From contig NZ_KQ410730.1 in the NCBI RefSeq assembly GCF_001262505.1, positions 1 through 64,000 on the forward strand: a stretch of 64,000 bases of DNA, written 5' to 3'. This document shows positions 27,864-37,009 of this stretch, piece after piece. How positions within the stretch are numbered: position 1 is the stretch's first letter; every line of letters starts with the position of its first letter. The DNA is from Shinella sp. SUS2 (GTDB lineage Bacteria; Pseudomonadota; Alphaproteobacteria; Rhizobiales; Rhizobiaceae). Below the pieces are notes generated by a model. That model saw only the letters and a program-made list of their open reading frames with translations, did no database searches and had not been told where the DNA came from. The position numbers and the translations under genes were made by a program.

Positions 27864-29720
27864 CTACAGTCTCCTGTTGCCTTTCACGACCACCGGACGC
27901 AGGACGCGCCAGTGGGGATTGAAGATGGTCCTGTGCACGTCATGGCCGCCGACCCCCGCACCGGACACGGAGAAGCGGTTTTCAAAGAGGGCGAAGCTCT
28001 CCGTGCCCCAGGCCAGCGACTCGATGCCGTCCCGACCACGCTCCGCCGCGGCGAAGCAGGGCAGCGCCACCAGGGCGGCAAGGCTTGCCGCCATCACCGG
28101 CCGGTAGGAACGGGCCGGATAGCGAACCCTGTTCTCGCGGGCGTGCTGAACGACGACCACGACGAGCAGCACCGTGTAGATCGCCGCATTCATGATCGCG
28201 AAGATGTAGAAGCCCCGGCTGCTGTCATTTGCCTCCGGAATGAGCAGAACCGGCAGGATGGAAGCGATCGCCATGAAGGCGTAGGGCGCCAGCACGCGCA
28301 GCGGCAGGGGATCGACCTCGGACACGCCCTTCGGCGTGATGCGGAAATCGACGAACGAGCCCGTCGACCAGTCGCGCAGCGCCGCAAGCGTGCCCGCCAG
28401 CGCCCAGGGCCACCGCGCGAAGAGGAACAGCGTCACCTCGAAACTCAGCACTTTCGCGTCATGCGGCCGGAAGGTGCGCGAAGCGCGCCAGCCATAGGCC
28501 AGAAGGATCAAGAGGGCTGCCTGGGGCAGGTAATGGCCGAGGAAGTCGAGATAGGTGACCGTGACGAAATTGATCCCCGTCACCAGCGCGACGATCGGCA
28601 GGAGGAACATCAGCGCCATGAAGAGCGAGAGCAGCGGATACCAGAACTGTGCGAACATGAACTGGAATCTCAGGCGAAACGGCAGCGTGCGGCACAGTTT
28701 CGGCGAATATTGCAGGAGGATCATCATGAGGCTGCGCGACCACTGGAATTCCTGCGTCACGAGGTCGGCAAAGGTGCTCGGTCCGTCGCCATAGGCAATG
28801 GCATCGAGCGCATGCACCCCGCGCCATCCATGGGCGTTCATCATCATCGTGGTGGAATGGTCCTCGGCAAGCTCCGGGCCGAGGCCGCCGATCTCCTTCA
28901 GCGCCCTGGTGCGCACCGCATAGTGCGAGCCGAAGCAGAGCGGGGCGAAGCCGTTGTTATAGCCGGCCTGCAAGGCGCCATGCATGCAGGCTTCCGCATA
29001 GAGGCGGCCGCGGGCCGCCCAGCTTCCTGCCGCATTGCGGCTGCAGATGCTCGGCGCGGAAACGTAGCCCACACCCGCATCGGCAAAGGGCCGCAGCATC
29101 TCGAAGAGATAACCGGGCGCCGGCACGTGATCGGCATCGAGCTGCACGACGAAATCGTAGCGGTCATAGCCATACTGATCGTAGAAGAAGGCAAGGTTGC
29201 CTTCCTTGCAGCGCGTGCGCCGCGGCCAGACCTTGCGGTGATACTCCTCCCTCCCCTTCCGGGTCGAGACGAAGACGCCATTGCGGCGGCACCATTCGAG
29301 CGTCTCGGGGGTCGGATCTTCGTCGGCGAGCCAGGTATCGTGCGGCACCTCCTGGGCGAGCATGGCGCTCAGGGTTTCGGCAAGCAGCGAGAAGGGCTCG
29401 GAAGGCGCCTTCGTCACCACCATCGCCACGCGGCTGCCGCGCGGCAGCCTCAGCGGCCCGTTCGGCCGGCAGGCGCGGAAGGACAGAAAGACGAAGTAGG
29501 CCGGCAGCAGGGTGCCCCAGGCGAGGATCCCCGTCACCACGATCGACCCCATCCAGGAGGCATGATGGGCCGGCTGCAGCCACCAGATCCAGAAAACGCC
29601 AAGCGCGACGACCCAAAGGCCCATGCCGACGAGAAATCCCACCCGCTGCCAGCCGGTGAAGACCGGCACCATCAGGGGAACATCGCGGCTCCGGCTGCGG
29701 CCTCTCTGACGCCTCTTCAT
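27864..29720 (-). CDS. apsS: Cellulose-synthase-like polysaccharide synthase (ApsS-like GT2)
   Basis: A 618-residue membrane glycosyltransferase of family GT2. Two N-terminal membrane segments (about 28-80) precede the catalytic domain, which shows D195xD197 in LDADHVP and ED at 286-287 in LAEDHST. The usual QxxRW motif appears as QEFQW (323-327), so the Arg is replaced. Several membrane helices follow (about 350-540). It would polymerise and export a glycan from UDP-sugars made by the neighbouring enzymes. Its ATG overlaps the uxe stop by four bases. No PilZ domain is seen. Confidence 0.85.
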   Translation of the reverse strand: MKRRQRGRSRSRDVPLMVPVFTGWQRVGFLVGMGLWVVALGVFWIWWLQPAHHASWMGSIVVTGILAWGTLLPAYFVFLSFRACRPNGPLRLPRGSRVAMVVTKAPSEPFSLLAETLSAMLAQEVPHDTWLADEDPTPETLEWCRRNGVFVSTRKGREEYHRKVWPRRTRCKEGNLAFFYDQYGYDRYDFVVQLDADHVPAPGYLFEMLRPFADAGVGYVSAPSICSRNAAGSWAARGRLYAEACMHGALQAGYNNGFAPLCFGSHYAVRTRALKEIGGLGPELAEDHSTTMMMNAHGWRGVHALDAIAYGDGPSTFADLVTQEFQWSRSLMMILLQYSPKLCRTLPFRLRFQFMFAQFWYPLLSLFMALMFLLPIVALVTGINFVTVTYLDFLGHYLPQAALLILLAYGWRASRTFRPHDAKVLSFEVTLFLFARWPWALAGTLAALRDWSTGSFVDFRITPKGVSEVDPLPLRVLAPYAFMAIASILPVLLIPEANDSSRGFYIFAIMNAAIYTVLLVVVVVQHARENRVRYPARSYRPVMAASLAALVALPCFAAAERGRDGIESLAWGTESFALFENRFSVSGAGVGGHDVHRTIFNPHWRVLRPVVVKGNRRL

Positions 29721-30703
29721 GCCCGCACCTCCAGGCCGAAGAACGGAGCGGCCGTGCGGATGATGGTATCGAGATCGGAATAGACGGCGCGGAAGCCCAG
29801 CGTCTCCGCCGCAAGCGCAGGATCCGCATAGAGCGCCGGAGGATCGCCGGCGCGGCGCGGGCGCAGCACGATGGGTACCGCGCGCCCCGTCAGGCGCCGG
29901 ATGGATTCCAGGATCTCCCTGATCGAGGTACCGCGCCCCGTGCCGAGATTGACGGCCAGGTTGCCGCCGCCGCCGAGCAGATGCTCGACCGCCAGCACAT
30001 GTGCGCGGGCGAGATCGCCCACATGGATATAGTCGCGGATGCAGGTGCCATCCGGCGTGTCGTAGTCGTCGCCATAGACCTCCAGCACATCGATGCTGCC
30101 GGCGGCGGCCATCATGGCACGCGGGATGAGATGCGTTTCCGGATCGTGCGCTTCGCCGAGCTCACCATCGATATCCGCGCCGGAAGCGTTGAAATAGCGC
30201 AGCGCCACATAGTGCAGATCGTAGGCCACCGCATAATCGGCCAGCATCTGCTCTGCGATCAGCTTCGTGCGGCCATAGGGATTGATCGGGCGCTGGCTTG
30301 CCCCCTCGCGGATCGGCAGGCTGTCAGGGACACCGTAGGTCGCGCAGCTCGAGGAAAAAATGAGGTTGCGCACCCCTGCAAGCCGGCAGGCCTCCAGCAG
30401 GGACAGGGTGCCGCTGACATTGTTGCGGTAGTATTTCGCCGGGTCCACGACGGATTCGCCGACATAGGCCGAAGCCGCAAAATGGATCACGGCGACCGGC
30501 TTGTCCTCATCGATCGCGGCGCCGAGCCTCTGCGTATCGAGGATATCGCCTTCGACGAGACGTCCCCAGCGGACGGCCTCCCGGTTGCCGGTCGACAGAT
30601 TGTCGTAAACGACAGGCTCGAAACCCTGCGCACTCAACAGCTTTGCCGTATTGCTTCCGATGAAGCCGGCGCCACCGACGACAAGTACCTTTTTCCTGTC
30701 CAT
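29717..30703 (-). CDS. uxe: UDP-sugar 4-epimerase (Uxe/GalE-like)
   Basis: A 328-residue extended SDR epimerase. The cofactor motif is GGAGFIGSN, catalytic Ser/Thr lie in FSSSCATYG and YxxxK appears as YGRTK. The family interconverts UDP-glucose/UDP-galactose; the positional equivalent in S. meliloti also interconverts UDP-xylose/UDP-arabinose. Its place right after uxs1 fits the pentose role, though GalE activity cannot be excluded. Confidence 0.85.
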   Translation of the reverse strand: MDRKKVLVVGGAGFIGSNTAKLLSAQGFEPVVYDNLSTGNREAVRWGRLVEGDILDTQRLGAAIDEDKPVAVIHFAASAYVGESVVDPAKYYRNNVSGTLSLLEACRLAGVRNLIFSSSCATYGVPDSLPIREGASQRPINPYGRTKLIAEQMLADYAVAYDLHYVALRYFNASGADIDGELGEAHDPETHLIPRAMMAAAGSIDVLEVYGDDYDTPDGTCIRDYIHVGDLARAHVLAVEHLLGGGGNLAVNLGTGRGTSIREILESIRRLTGRAVPIVLRPRRAGDPPALYADPALAAETLGFRAVYSDLDTIIRTAAPFFGLEVRA

Positions 30704-30806
30704 TGCCAGTGCCTTCTCGACGACACGCGACGGCCCACGCCCCCGGCCATGCGCGGGAGTGATAGCGTCACTGCGGATGTGGTTCGGTTCAGATTACCCG
30801 CCGTAT

Positions 30807-31817
30807 CTACGCGACGACGGCGAATTCCTTGGCGGGAGGAGCCAACTGATGCTCGAAATAGGCGATCGTCGCCTTCAGGCCTTCCGCAAGCGCCACCGTC
30901 GGCGCCCATCCGAGCCCCCGCTCGGCCATGGTGATGTCGGGCTTGCGCTGGTGCGGGTCGTCGACCGGCAACGGGCGATACACGATCCTGGAGGACGACC
31001 CCGTCATGGCGACAACCTGCTCGGCCAGTTGCTTGACGGTGAATTCGCCCGGATTGCCGATATTGACCGGCGTGTGGATCGGGGCCGGACTGTTCATCAG
31101 CCGGTAGAAGCCTTCGATCAGGTCATCGACATAACAGAAGGAACGGGTCTGGGAGCCATCACCATAGACGGTGATATCCTCGCCCTTCAGCGCCTGAACG
31201 ATGAAGTTGGAGACGACGCGACCATCGTCGGCCCGCATCCGCGGGCCATAGGTGTTGAAGATGCGCACGATGCGGATATCGACACCGTACTGCTGGTGGA
31301 AGCTGTAGAACAGCGTCTCGGCAGACCGCTTGCCCTCGTCGTAGCAGGCGCGCGGGCCGAAGGAATTGACGTTCCCCCAGTAGCTCTCGGGCTGCGGATG
31401 CACATGGGGGTCGCCATAGACCTCCGACGTGGACGCCTGGAAGATCCGCGCCTTGTGATGGGCGGCGAGCTCGAGAAGATTGAGCGCGCCCAGCACGCTG
31501 GTCATCATCGTATGGACCGGATCGGCCTGATAATGCGGCGGCGAGGCGGGACAGGCGAGGTTGTAGATTTCATCGACCGCAACGTCTATCGGCTCGACAA
31601 TATCATGGCGAACGAAGCTGAATGTGTCGTAGCGCAGCAGGTGGCGCAGATTATCCATGCGGCCCGTAGAGAAATTGTCCAGGCAAATGACGGTGTTTCC
31701 GTCTTTCAGCAGGCGCTCACAAAGATGTGATCCGAGGAATCCGGCACCACCAGCCACAAGAATACGCCGGTTGACTTTTAATTTCGGGGTGAAAGTGAAA
31801 GGTTTATATGGCTTACC
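30807..31817 (-). CDS. uxs1: UDP-glucuronate decarboxylase (UDP-xylose synthase)
   Basis: A 336-residue SDR closely following the UXS pattern: [57 protein letters not shown] and NTYGPRM. It converts UDP-glucuronate to UDP-xylose. The start is taken as the GTG at 31817 with GGAG six bases upstream; a TTG at 31832 would add five residues. It is the first gene of the polysaccharide operon, divergent from the AraC-type regulator. Confidence 0.9.
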   Translation of the reverse strand, partial: GKPYKPFTFTPKLKVNRRILVAGGAGFLGSHLCERLLKDGNTVICLDNFSTGRMDNLRHLLRYDTFSFVRHDIVEPIDVAVDEIYNLACPASPPHYQADPVHTMMTSVLGALNLLELAAHHKARIFQASTSEVYGDPHVHPQPESYWGNVNSFGPRACYDEGKRSAETLFYSFHQQYGVDIRIVRIFNTYGPRMRADDGRVVSNFIVQALKGEDITVYGDGSQTRSFCYVDDLIEGFYRLMNSPAPIHTPVNIGNPGEFTVKQLAEQVVAMTGSSSRIVYRPLPVDDPHQRKPDITMAERGLGWAPTVALAEGLKATIAYFEHQLAPPAKEFAVVA

Positions 31818-32424
31818 CACAGCATACTCCAATACAAAGGGGCAACCTCAGCAAATACAGATCAGTATCTGCGCGACTTTCATGCTTTATTAACTCTTTT
31901 CCTGTTATAGGATATTCAAATATAGTGGCGCAATATCAGCGAATCCGAAAACTTTCCAATTTATCCATTCTTTTGAGATGAGATTCTTTCTCCACTTTCG
32001 GAAAACCAGGCTGGATATATACCAAGTTCATTTGAGTGGATTTTGTACCGGAGCGGGAATGAGCCCGAAAAACTGCGGAAACTGCGTCGGGTTCGCAAGA
32101 ATGCCTCGAATTTAAGAAGACCCTAAATGAATAGAGGGAGATCCGCAGACAGGTTCGCGTGAGAACTAAGCGGGGAAGTCATTTTTCACAGGTCAGAAAG
32201 CACAAAAATAGTACTATTGAAGGGTTCTAAATTTCTGGTTATACATGGTTGTGCACGACGAAAAGCACACCCGGATTTATCGCTACTGAAGACAGATTGC
32301 CGTTACTTCAATGCTCTCTCCGCAACAGACGCCCCTAAAAGCGTACGGAGAGCCGAACACGAACCGCTGTAGGCCGGTTGGGGCACAAGCACCCCAACAG
32401 GTTGGGGTAAGCAGGGTCAGAGCA
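31818..32424. promoter_or_regulatory. Long AT-rich divergent promoter region, uxs1/cuxR
   Basis: A 607-base gap between the divergent uxs1 and AraC-type regulator genes, clearly richer in A+T than its surroundings for most of its length. Just before the regulator start, GTTGGGG (32377-32383) and CCCCAAC (32392-32398) form a 7-bp stem, followed by a further GGTTGGGG (32400-32407), a candidate operator or translational switch. In S. meliloti the equivalent region is the CuxR target. No small gene is convincing in it. Confidence 0.6.
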
Positions 32425-33558
32425 ATGGTTGACACTCGGTCAGGGCCGGATTTTGTCGAACGCAGGCGCTTTGCGCGCGTAACGCAGCCTCCGCTCGGCG
32501 TCGAGGAAGCACAGAATGGCGTGCTGTCCCCGCTGGATTTCACAACCGGCGACCTGCCGCCGCCCCAGCAGTTCGCCACCTGGCAGGACTACATCTCCCC
32601 CCTGCTCGACGTGCATCTGCCCGAAAATGTCTATCCCGAGGATGGGTTTTCCGCCCAGCAGAGCGTGTGGAACCTTGGCGGCATGCTGATGATCCAGCAC
32701 AGCAGCCCGGCCGTCGGCTACGCGCGCCTGCCCGAAAAGGTCCGGTTGAGCCCCCTCGATCATTGGCACATCATTTTTCTGCATTCAGGCCAGAGCTGGA
32801 CGGAGGTCGATGGCCGGGTTGCCAGGAACGAGCCGGGGCTGGTGGAAATCCGCTCGCTTGGCCGCCCGTTCCGCGGGCGCAAGCTGGCCACGGAATCGAT
32901 CGGCCTGATCGCCCCCGTCGATCTGTTTTCCGATCACGGAGGTCTGCCGGCAGCCAGCAACAATGTCGTGCTCGGCGGCCACCGGGTCCGGCTGCTGGCG
33001 GATTATGTCGCCAGCGTCGAGGCCAATCTGCGCTTCCTCACGCATGACGACCTCAACAACGTCAAGGAACGCCTGCGCGAAATGGTGTTCGAGGCGGTAA
33101 CACCGCTGGTGGAACGCAACGCCGGTGGGGATCAGGTTTCGGACATGGGGCTGATGGCGCGCGCAAGGCGTTTCATCGCGGGCAATATCGCCTCGCCCGA
33201 TCTGACCGCCGAAGCACTCTGCAAGCAGCTGGCAATCTCCCGGACCCGGCTCTACGAGCTGTTCGAAACATCGGGCGGCGTTGCCAACTACATCCGCCGC
33301 CGCCGTCTGCTGGCGGCCCACGCCATGCTGTCGGACCCGTCCGACAGCCGCAAGGTTGCCGAGATCGGCGCCGCGATCGGAATCGATTCCCCGGCAAATT
33401 TCAGCCGTGCCTTCACGCAGCAGTTCGGCTACAGCCCCAGCAACATCTACAAGCACACGCAGGATCACAGGCCCGTGCTGGCCAAGGGGCATGCGGGCAA
33501 GGACGGTGGGCGACCGGAAACCTTCGAAGGCATGCTGCGCACGCTGGGTCTCTTCTGA
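32425..33558 (+). CDS. cuxR: AraC-family regulator (CuxR-like, c-di-GMP-responsive activator)
   Basis: A 377-residue protein with an N-terminal sensory domain and a C-terminal AraC helix-turn-helix pair (LTAEALCKQLAISRTRLYELF and VAEIGAAIGIDSPANFSRAFTQQFGYSPS). S. meliloti CuxR, in the same divergent position before uxs1, binds cyclic di-GMP through a PilZ-like motif; here Arg143-SLG-Arg147 gives RxxxR and ESIGL follows shortly, a candidate match. The start at ATG 32425 is chosen because the longer frame runs through the GGGG-rich hairpin. It probably activates the uxs1 operon when c-di-GMP is high. Confidence 0.78.
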   Translation: MVDTRSGPDFVERRRFARVTQPPLGVEEAQNGVLSPLDFTTGDLPPPQQFATWQDYISPLLDVHLPENVYPEDGFSAQQSVWNLGGMLMIQHSSPAVGYARLPEKVRLSPLDHWHIIFLHSGQSWTEVDGRVARNEPGLVEIRSLGRPFRGRKLATESIGLIAPVDLFSDHGGLPAASNNVVLGGHRVRLLADYVASVEANLRFLTHDDLNNVKERLREMVFEAVTPLVERNAGGDQVSDMGLMARARRFIAGNIASPDLTAEALCKQLAISRTRLYELFETSGGVANYIRRRRLLAAHAMLSDPSDSRKVAEIGAAIGIDSPANFSRAFTQQFGYSPSNIYKHTQDHRPVLAKGHAGKDGGRPETFEGMLRTLGLF

Positions 33559-33619
33559 GAGGCGCCGGAGGACGGCGACCAGCGTCTGGAGCCAGCCAGC
33601 TTCATACCGAACCTGACTG

Positions 33620-33690
33620 ACTCCAGAGTTCTTTGTTTCCGTTTATCTTGTCAGGAAAACCGGGTTCCACTTTTCCCTGACAAACTCTAG
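33620..33690 (-). repeat. Dispersed intergenic repeat A, copy 2
   Basis: A 71-bp copy of the element at 8331-8400. Here the hairpin is nearly perfect: TGTCAGGAAAA against TTTTCCCTGACA, one bulged base. Its right end (CTCTAG) contains the stop codon of the minus-strand GH128 gene, so read in that direction the element is that gene's 3' end and terminator-like structure. Confidence 0.78.
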
Positions 33691-34640
33691 AGCAAAAGAT
33701 CGTAGAACGCCTTGCCGACCTTCGTCAGGTCGCCGTCGGCATCCAGCAGCTGCGTGTTGATGTGCCAGCCGTCGCCGCCGTCATAGGCCCCGAACCAGGC
33801 ATGGCGCTTGACGAAGTCGAGGCTGTCCATCATGCGCGTTGCGGCATCGGCAAAAGCGGCGATCTGCTTGGTGCTGAAACGGTCGGGATTGTCCCAGTCC
33901 ACCAGGGCCCATTCCGTCACCCAGACCGGCTTGTCATAGGCCTTCTGAACGTTTTTCAGGAATTTCTTGAATTCCCCGATGCTCGGATTTTCCGAGTAGT
34001 AGTGGACGGCGATGAAATCGACGTCATACCCCTTCTTGTCCGCAAGGTTCATGAACTTGCCGAGCCAAGAGTTCTTGCCCAGGGTCTCGGGCGTCGTGAC
34101 GGCGGGCGAGCCGAGCGTGAGGCCGGTCTTCATCAGTTTCGGCCAGAGCTTTATCGCCTCCGCCACCGTCAGGTTCGACTGGTCCTTGTTGTCGGGCTCG
34201 TTGAAGCCGAGCAGATAACCCGATTTCGTGTCCTTCAGCGCCTTGATGTTCGTGGTGCTGAGGTCCGTCTTGCCCCAGATCATCGGCACGAACCGCGCGT
34301 CGGCAAGCCCCTGTGCGTGTCCCTTGCCCTGCGGCGTGGACAGGGGATCGGGCCGCCAGTTCGTGTACCAGCCGAAATCGAAGATATCGAGATCGCTGAA
34401 GGCGCTCGCGTCGGAATCGATCTCCCAGGTGCCGATACCAACCTTGCCAGGATTCTTCAGGGACACCGTGCCACCGACCTTCGCCGCGCCATGATCGAGC
34501 GACGCTTCCGAGAATTCCGAATGCCACGCCTCCTCCCGGTTGCTCCGGAAGATGAAGTTGTCTTCCAGGAACGGACGCTGATCGAGGCGGAGCAATCCGC
34601 TTCGTTCCAACCAGTCACTTACCGTCAAAGCGCGCTGCAC
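33687..34640 (-). CDS. GH128-type glycoside hydrolase (Asl1-like)
   Basis: A 317-residue protein with a C-terminal glycosyl hydrolase catalytic core of the GH128 type, a family of beta-1,3-glucan-active enzymes. Glu148 in GFNEPDNK is the likely acid/base and Glu243 in VWVTEWALVDW the likely nucleophile. There is no N-terminal signal peptide; the C-terminus AFYDLLL resembles that of the RTX protein in this window (DFLL), so type I export is possible. It neighbours the polysaccharide locus but is a separate transcription unit. Confidence 0.75.
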   Translation of the reverse strand: MQRALTVSDWLERSGLLRLDQRPFLEDNFIFRSNREEAWHSEFSEASLDHGAAKVGGTVSLKNPGKVGIGTWEIDSDASAFSDLDIFDFGWYTNWRPDPLSTPQGKGHAQGLADARFVPMIWGKTDLSTTNIKALKDTKSGYLLGFNEPDNKDQSNLTVAEAIKLWPKLMKTGLTLGSPAVTTPETLGKNSWLGKFMNLADKKGYDVDFIAVHYYSENPSIGEFKKFLKNVQKAYDKPVWVTEWALVDWDNPDRFSTKQIAAFADAATRMMDSLDFVKRHAWFGAYDGGDGWHINTQLLDADGDLTKVGKAFYDLLL

Positions 34641-34840
34641 GTGCTCCCCACCGAGGCCAGGACCCCGGGATTCCGAGATCTACAGGCGTCAAGCGTGGCA
34701 CAGAAGCGTATATATCCCCGGAATCGATCTGGTTAACACATTGCTAAATTAATAAGGCCGCATGGACCTCATGCCCGCAACGACAAACCATTCTTTTAAC
34801 TGAACCATGTTAGAGAGCCGCCCAACAATGGAGATCATTC

Positions 34841-36187
34841 ATGGCCGCTCCGTCCGTGGACTATCAATCACGCCCTGGCGGCTACCTCGAAAAGTTGCGC
34901 GATCGTGATGCCTGGCTGGCCGTTCTCCTGATCGCAGTTCTTCCAAACGCGCTCTTTATCCTTGCATCGCCATGGCTGATCGTGCGGCGCCTGCCCAGTC
35001 CGGCCATCTATCTTGCCGCGGCCGTCCTCTCGCTCGCCCTGCCAAGGCCCTTCAGCTACCTGCTCTTTCTTCTGGCTGCGGCGATCGACGGCTTCGTCAT
35101 CATATGCCTGATGTTCGACATGCCCTTCGATGTCTCCCTCGCCTCCCTGCGCTTCCTGACGGAAATCGATATCGGCGCGTCCTTCCTGTATGTCGCCGGC
35201 ACGGTCTGGTTCATCGTCCTTGCCTTGGCGTCCGCCTATTTGATCAACCGCTATCGTGACAGGTTGCGCGCCGCATCGCTCATCCCCTTGATCATCGCGG
35301 TCGCGGCGGTCATCTGGATCGACCGAAGCGTCAATCTGTACAAGCCCGGCAAGCCCGCAGCATTCGAGAGCGCAATGCAGCAGGCGAACCTGACGTCGGA
35401 CATGATCATTCGCAACGACAGAAACGTGCTGCTGGTGCTGGTCGAGGGAATGGGGGCCTTCGCGGATCCGCAAGAGCGCAGCCTACTTGAAAGCAAGCTG
35501 CGTGACGCGGCCGGAAACCGGTTCAAGCTGACACACGGCGTGAACGCGCACTATGGCTCCACCAGCGGCGCGATCTCCCGGGAACTGTGCGGCAGATGGG
35601 GTACTTTCACCGACTATCTCGCCGATAAACGCTACGATTGCCTTCCTTTCAGGCTCGCCGACGCCGGCTTCGCGACGATCAGCTATGACGGTTTCAAGGG
35701 TGGGCTCCTTGCCCTGCGAGACTGGTATCCGAGCATCGGACTCAAGACACTGAACTTTCGCGACGACCTGGAGAGAGATCATCCGTCCGAGTTTACCCGC
35801 CAATGCGGATCCGCTTTGAAGGGGCTCTGCGACAGTGATGTCGGAAAACGCGTCCATCGCGAGCTTGCCGCCTCGAACGGCCAGCGAAAGTTCGTCTATT
35901 GGCTCACGCTGAACAGCCATCTGCCGTATGTTCCCGTCGAAAACGGCCCCCTGGCATGCAATTCGGCTCAGGCCCGGATAACCGACCGCATTCCGTGCGA
36001 GCTGACGGAAATCTGGATGGAGGTGTTCGACGCCGTCGCCGCGATCGCCGCCGATCCGGACCTGCCGCCCCTCGACATCATGGTCGTCGGCGATCACAAC
36101 ACGCCGATGTGGTCCCGGGCTGCGGCCAACCATTTCCGCACCGGCCTCATCGACTGGTATCGATTGGAATATGTTGCAAACCGCTAG
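34841..36187 (+). CDS. Membrane sulfatase-like protein (phosphoglycerol/phosphoethanolamine transferase-like)
   Basis: A 448-residue protein with about five membrane helices in the first 170 residues and an extracytoplasmic sulfatase-fold domain. Family signatures are VLLVLVEGMGAF (metal-binding Glu), GSTSGAISREL (nucleophile position, Ser/Thr), TLNSHLPY and VVGDHNTPMW (metal-binding Asp and His). Relatives add phosphoglycerol or phosphoethanolamine to glycans or lipids. It probably decorates a cell-surface glycan; substrate unknown. Confidence 0.78.
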   Translation: MAAPSVDYQSRPGGYLEKLRDRDAWLAVLLIAVLPNALFILASPWLIVRRLPSPAIYLAAAVLSLALPRPFSYLLFLLAAAIDGFVIICLMFDMPFDVSLASLRFLTEIDIGASFLYVAGTVWFIVLALASAYLINRYRDRLRAASLIPLIIAVAAVIWIDRSVNLYKPGKPAAFESAMQQANLTSDMIIRNDRNVLLVLVEGMGAFADPQERSLLESKLRDAAGNRFKLTHGVNAHYGSTSGAISRELCGRWGTFTDYLADKRYDCLPFRLADAGFATISYDGFKGGLLALRDWYPSIGLKTLNFRDDLERDHPSEFTRQCGSALKGLCDSDVGKRVHRELAASNGQRKFVYWLTLNSHLPYVPVENGPLACNSAQARITDRIPCELTEIWMEVFDAVAAIAADPDLPPLDIMVVGDHNTPMWSRAAANHFRTGLIDWYRLEYVANR

Positions 36188-36315
36188 GGAAACAGCGGAT
36201 CTTGCGGGCGGGACGGCAACATCCGGTCCGGAGAAACCGCCTTTTCCGCGAGGGGATCTCCAAGAAGGCAAAAGCCGTCATTGATCGGGGCGGGAACCCT
36301 CTGTAGTCCAGTGCA

Positions 36316-36564
36316 ATGAGATCCCTGAGCCTCCTCCTCCTGTCGGCCGTCCTTGCCTTCTGCGCCAGCCTCGCCGTCGCGGGTCTGTTTCTTCCGGTCT
36401 ACAGCCTTTTCGAGGGTGGGACGCACAGCTGCCTGGCGGGCGGCCTTGCGCAGTGCCTGTCCTGGATCCCCCTCAGTGCCCTTTTCTACGGGCCGCTGTT
36501 CTCCATCGTCGGCGTCGTGCTCGGCACGCCGCTTGTCATGACGATCCTTGCATGGCGCGCATGA
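36316..36564 (+). CDS. Small hydrophobic membrane protein
   Basis: An 82-residue protein of unknown function with two likely membrane segments (LSLLLLSAVLAFCASLAVAG and FSIVGVVLGTPLVMTILAW) and two Cys in the connecting loop (HSCLAGG, AQCLSW) that could form a disulfide outside the membrane. It follows the sulfatase-like gene by 128 bases. Support is from hydropathy and position only. Confidence 0.5.
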   Translation: MRSLSLLLLSAVLAFCASLAVAGLFLPVYSLFEGGTHSCLAGGLAQCLSWIPLSALFYGPLFSIVGVVLGTPLVMTILAWRA

Positions 36565-36854
36565 GCGCGGCAGGCTCCGGCGCACAGCATACCGAAATGG
36601 CCCACGCCAGGCCGGAGCTGCCGGCCGGGTGACCAAACAGGCTGCGTGCCGGGCGTCCCCCTCCCCCCAAGGACGGGGCGGCTGTGTCCCCTTCGACAAC
36701 CGGCTCTTTTCTCCATGCCGGAGAAGACCGCAGTGTTGGAAAGGGACGGGACGCCAACGCAAGGCAGTGTGTTTTCCCCTCCCCCAGCCCCCTGCGCCAA
36801 AGCATTTCCGGTGAAGGCGGGTTTACTGGAGGCCTTCTATCTCCTTGTTTTTCC

Positions 36855-36897
36855 GCATTGTCCGACGCCGAAGCGGTCCCGCTTCGGCTGGAAATGC
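36855..36897. repeat. Dispersed palindromic repeat B, copy 2
   Basis: A 43-bp copy of the element at 24218-24260. The inner stem here is CCGAAGCGG/CCGCTTCGG, with G:C replacing A:T next to the TC loop, and the outer arms GCATT/AATGC are kept. It lies in the gap before the M20 amidohydrolase gene. Confidence 0.8.
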
Positions 36898-36966
36898 TCA
36901 AGGTCCCGCAGCCGTCTCCTGCCGACAACAGCACAGCCCTCTTGCGTATCCAAAAATGTTATCGTA

Positions 36967-36986
36967 AATTGGCGCCAATCTTGGAT
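36967..36986. promoter_or_regulatory. Probable GntR operator before the hydrolase operon
   Basis: AATTGGCGCCAATCTTGGAT contains the perfect 12-bp palindrome ATTGGCGCCAAT. It lies 24-43 bases upstream of the M20 start. Seventeen of 20 bases recur at 45708-45727 in front of the GntR/FCD gene, which suggests control by that regulator. Confidence 0.7.
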
Positions 36987-37009
36987 ACCATTTGCAAGGC
37001 AGAGACGTG

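Noticed and set aside
26373..29783. A very long open frame on the plus strand
   Set aside because: It lies antisense to ugd and the GT2 synthase gene, which have clear family motifs. High GC content leaves few stop codons in the antisense frame, and the translation has no recognisable domain.
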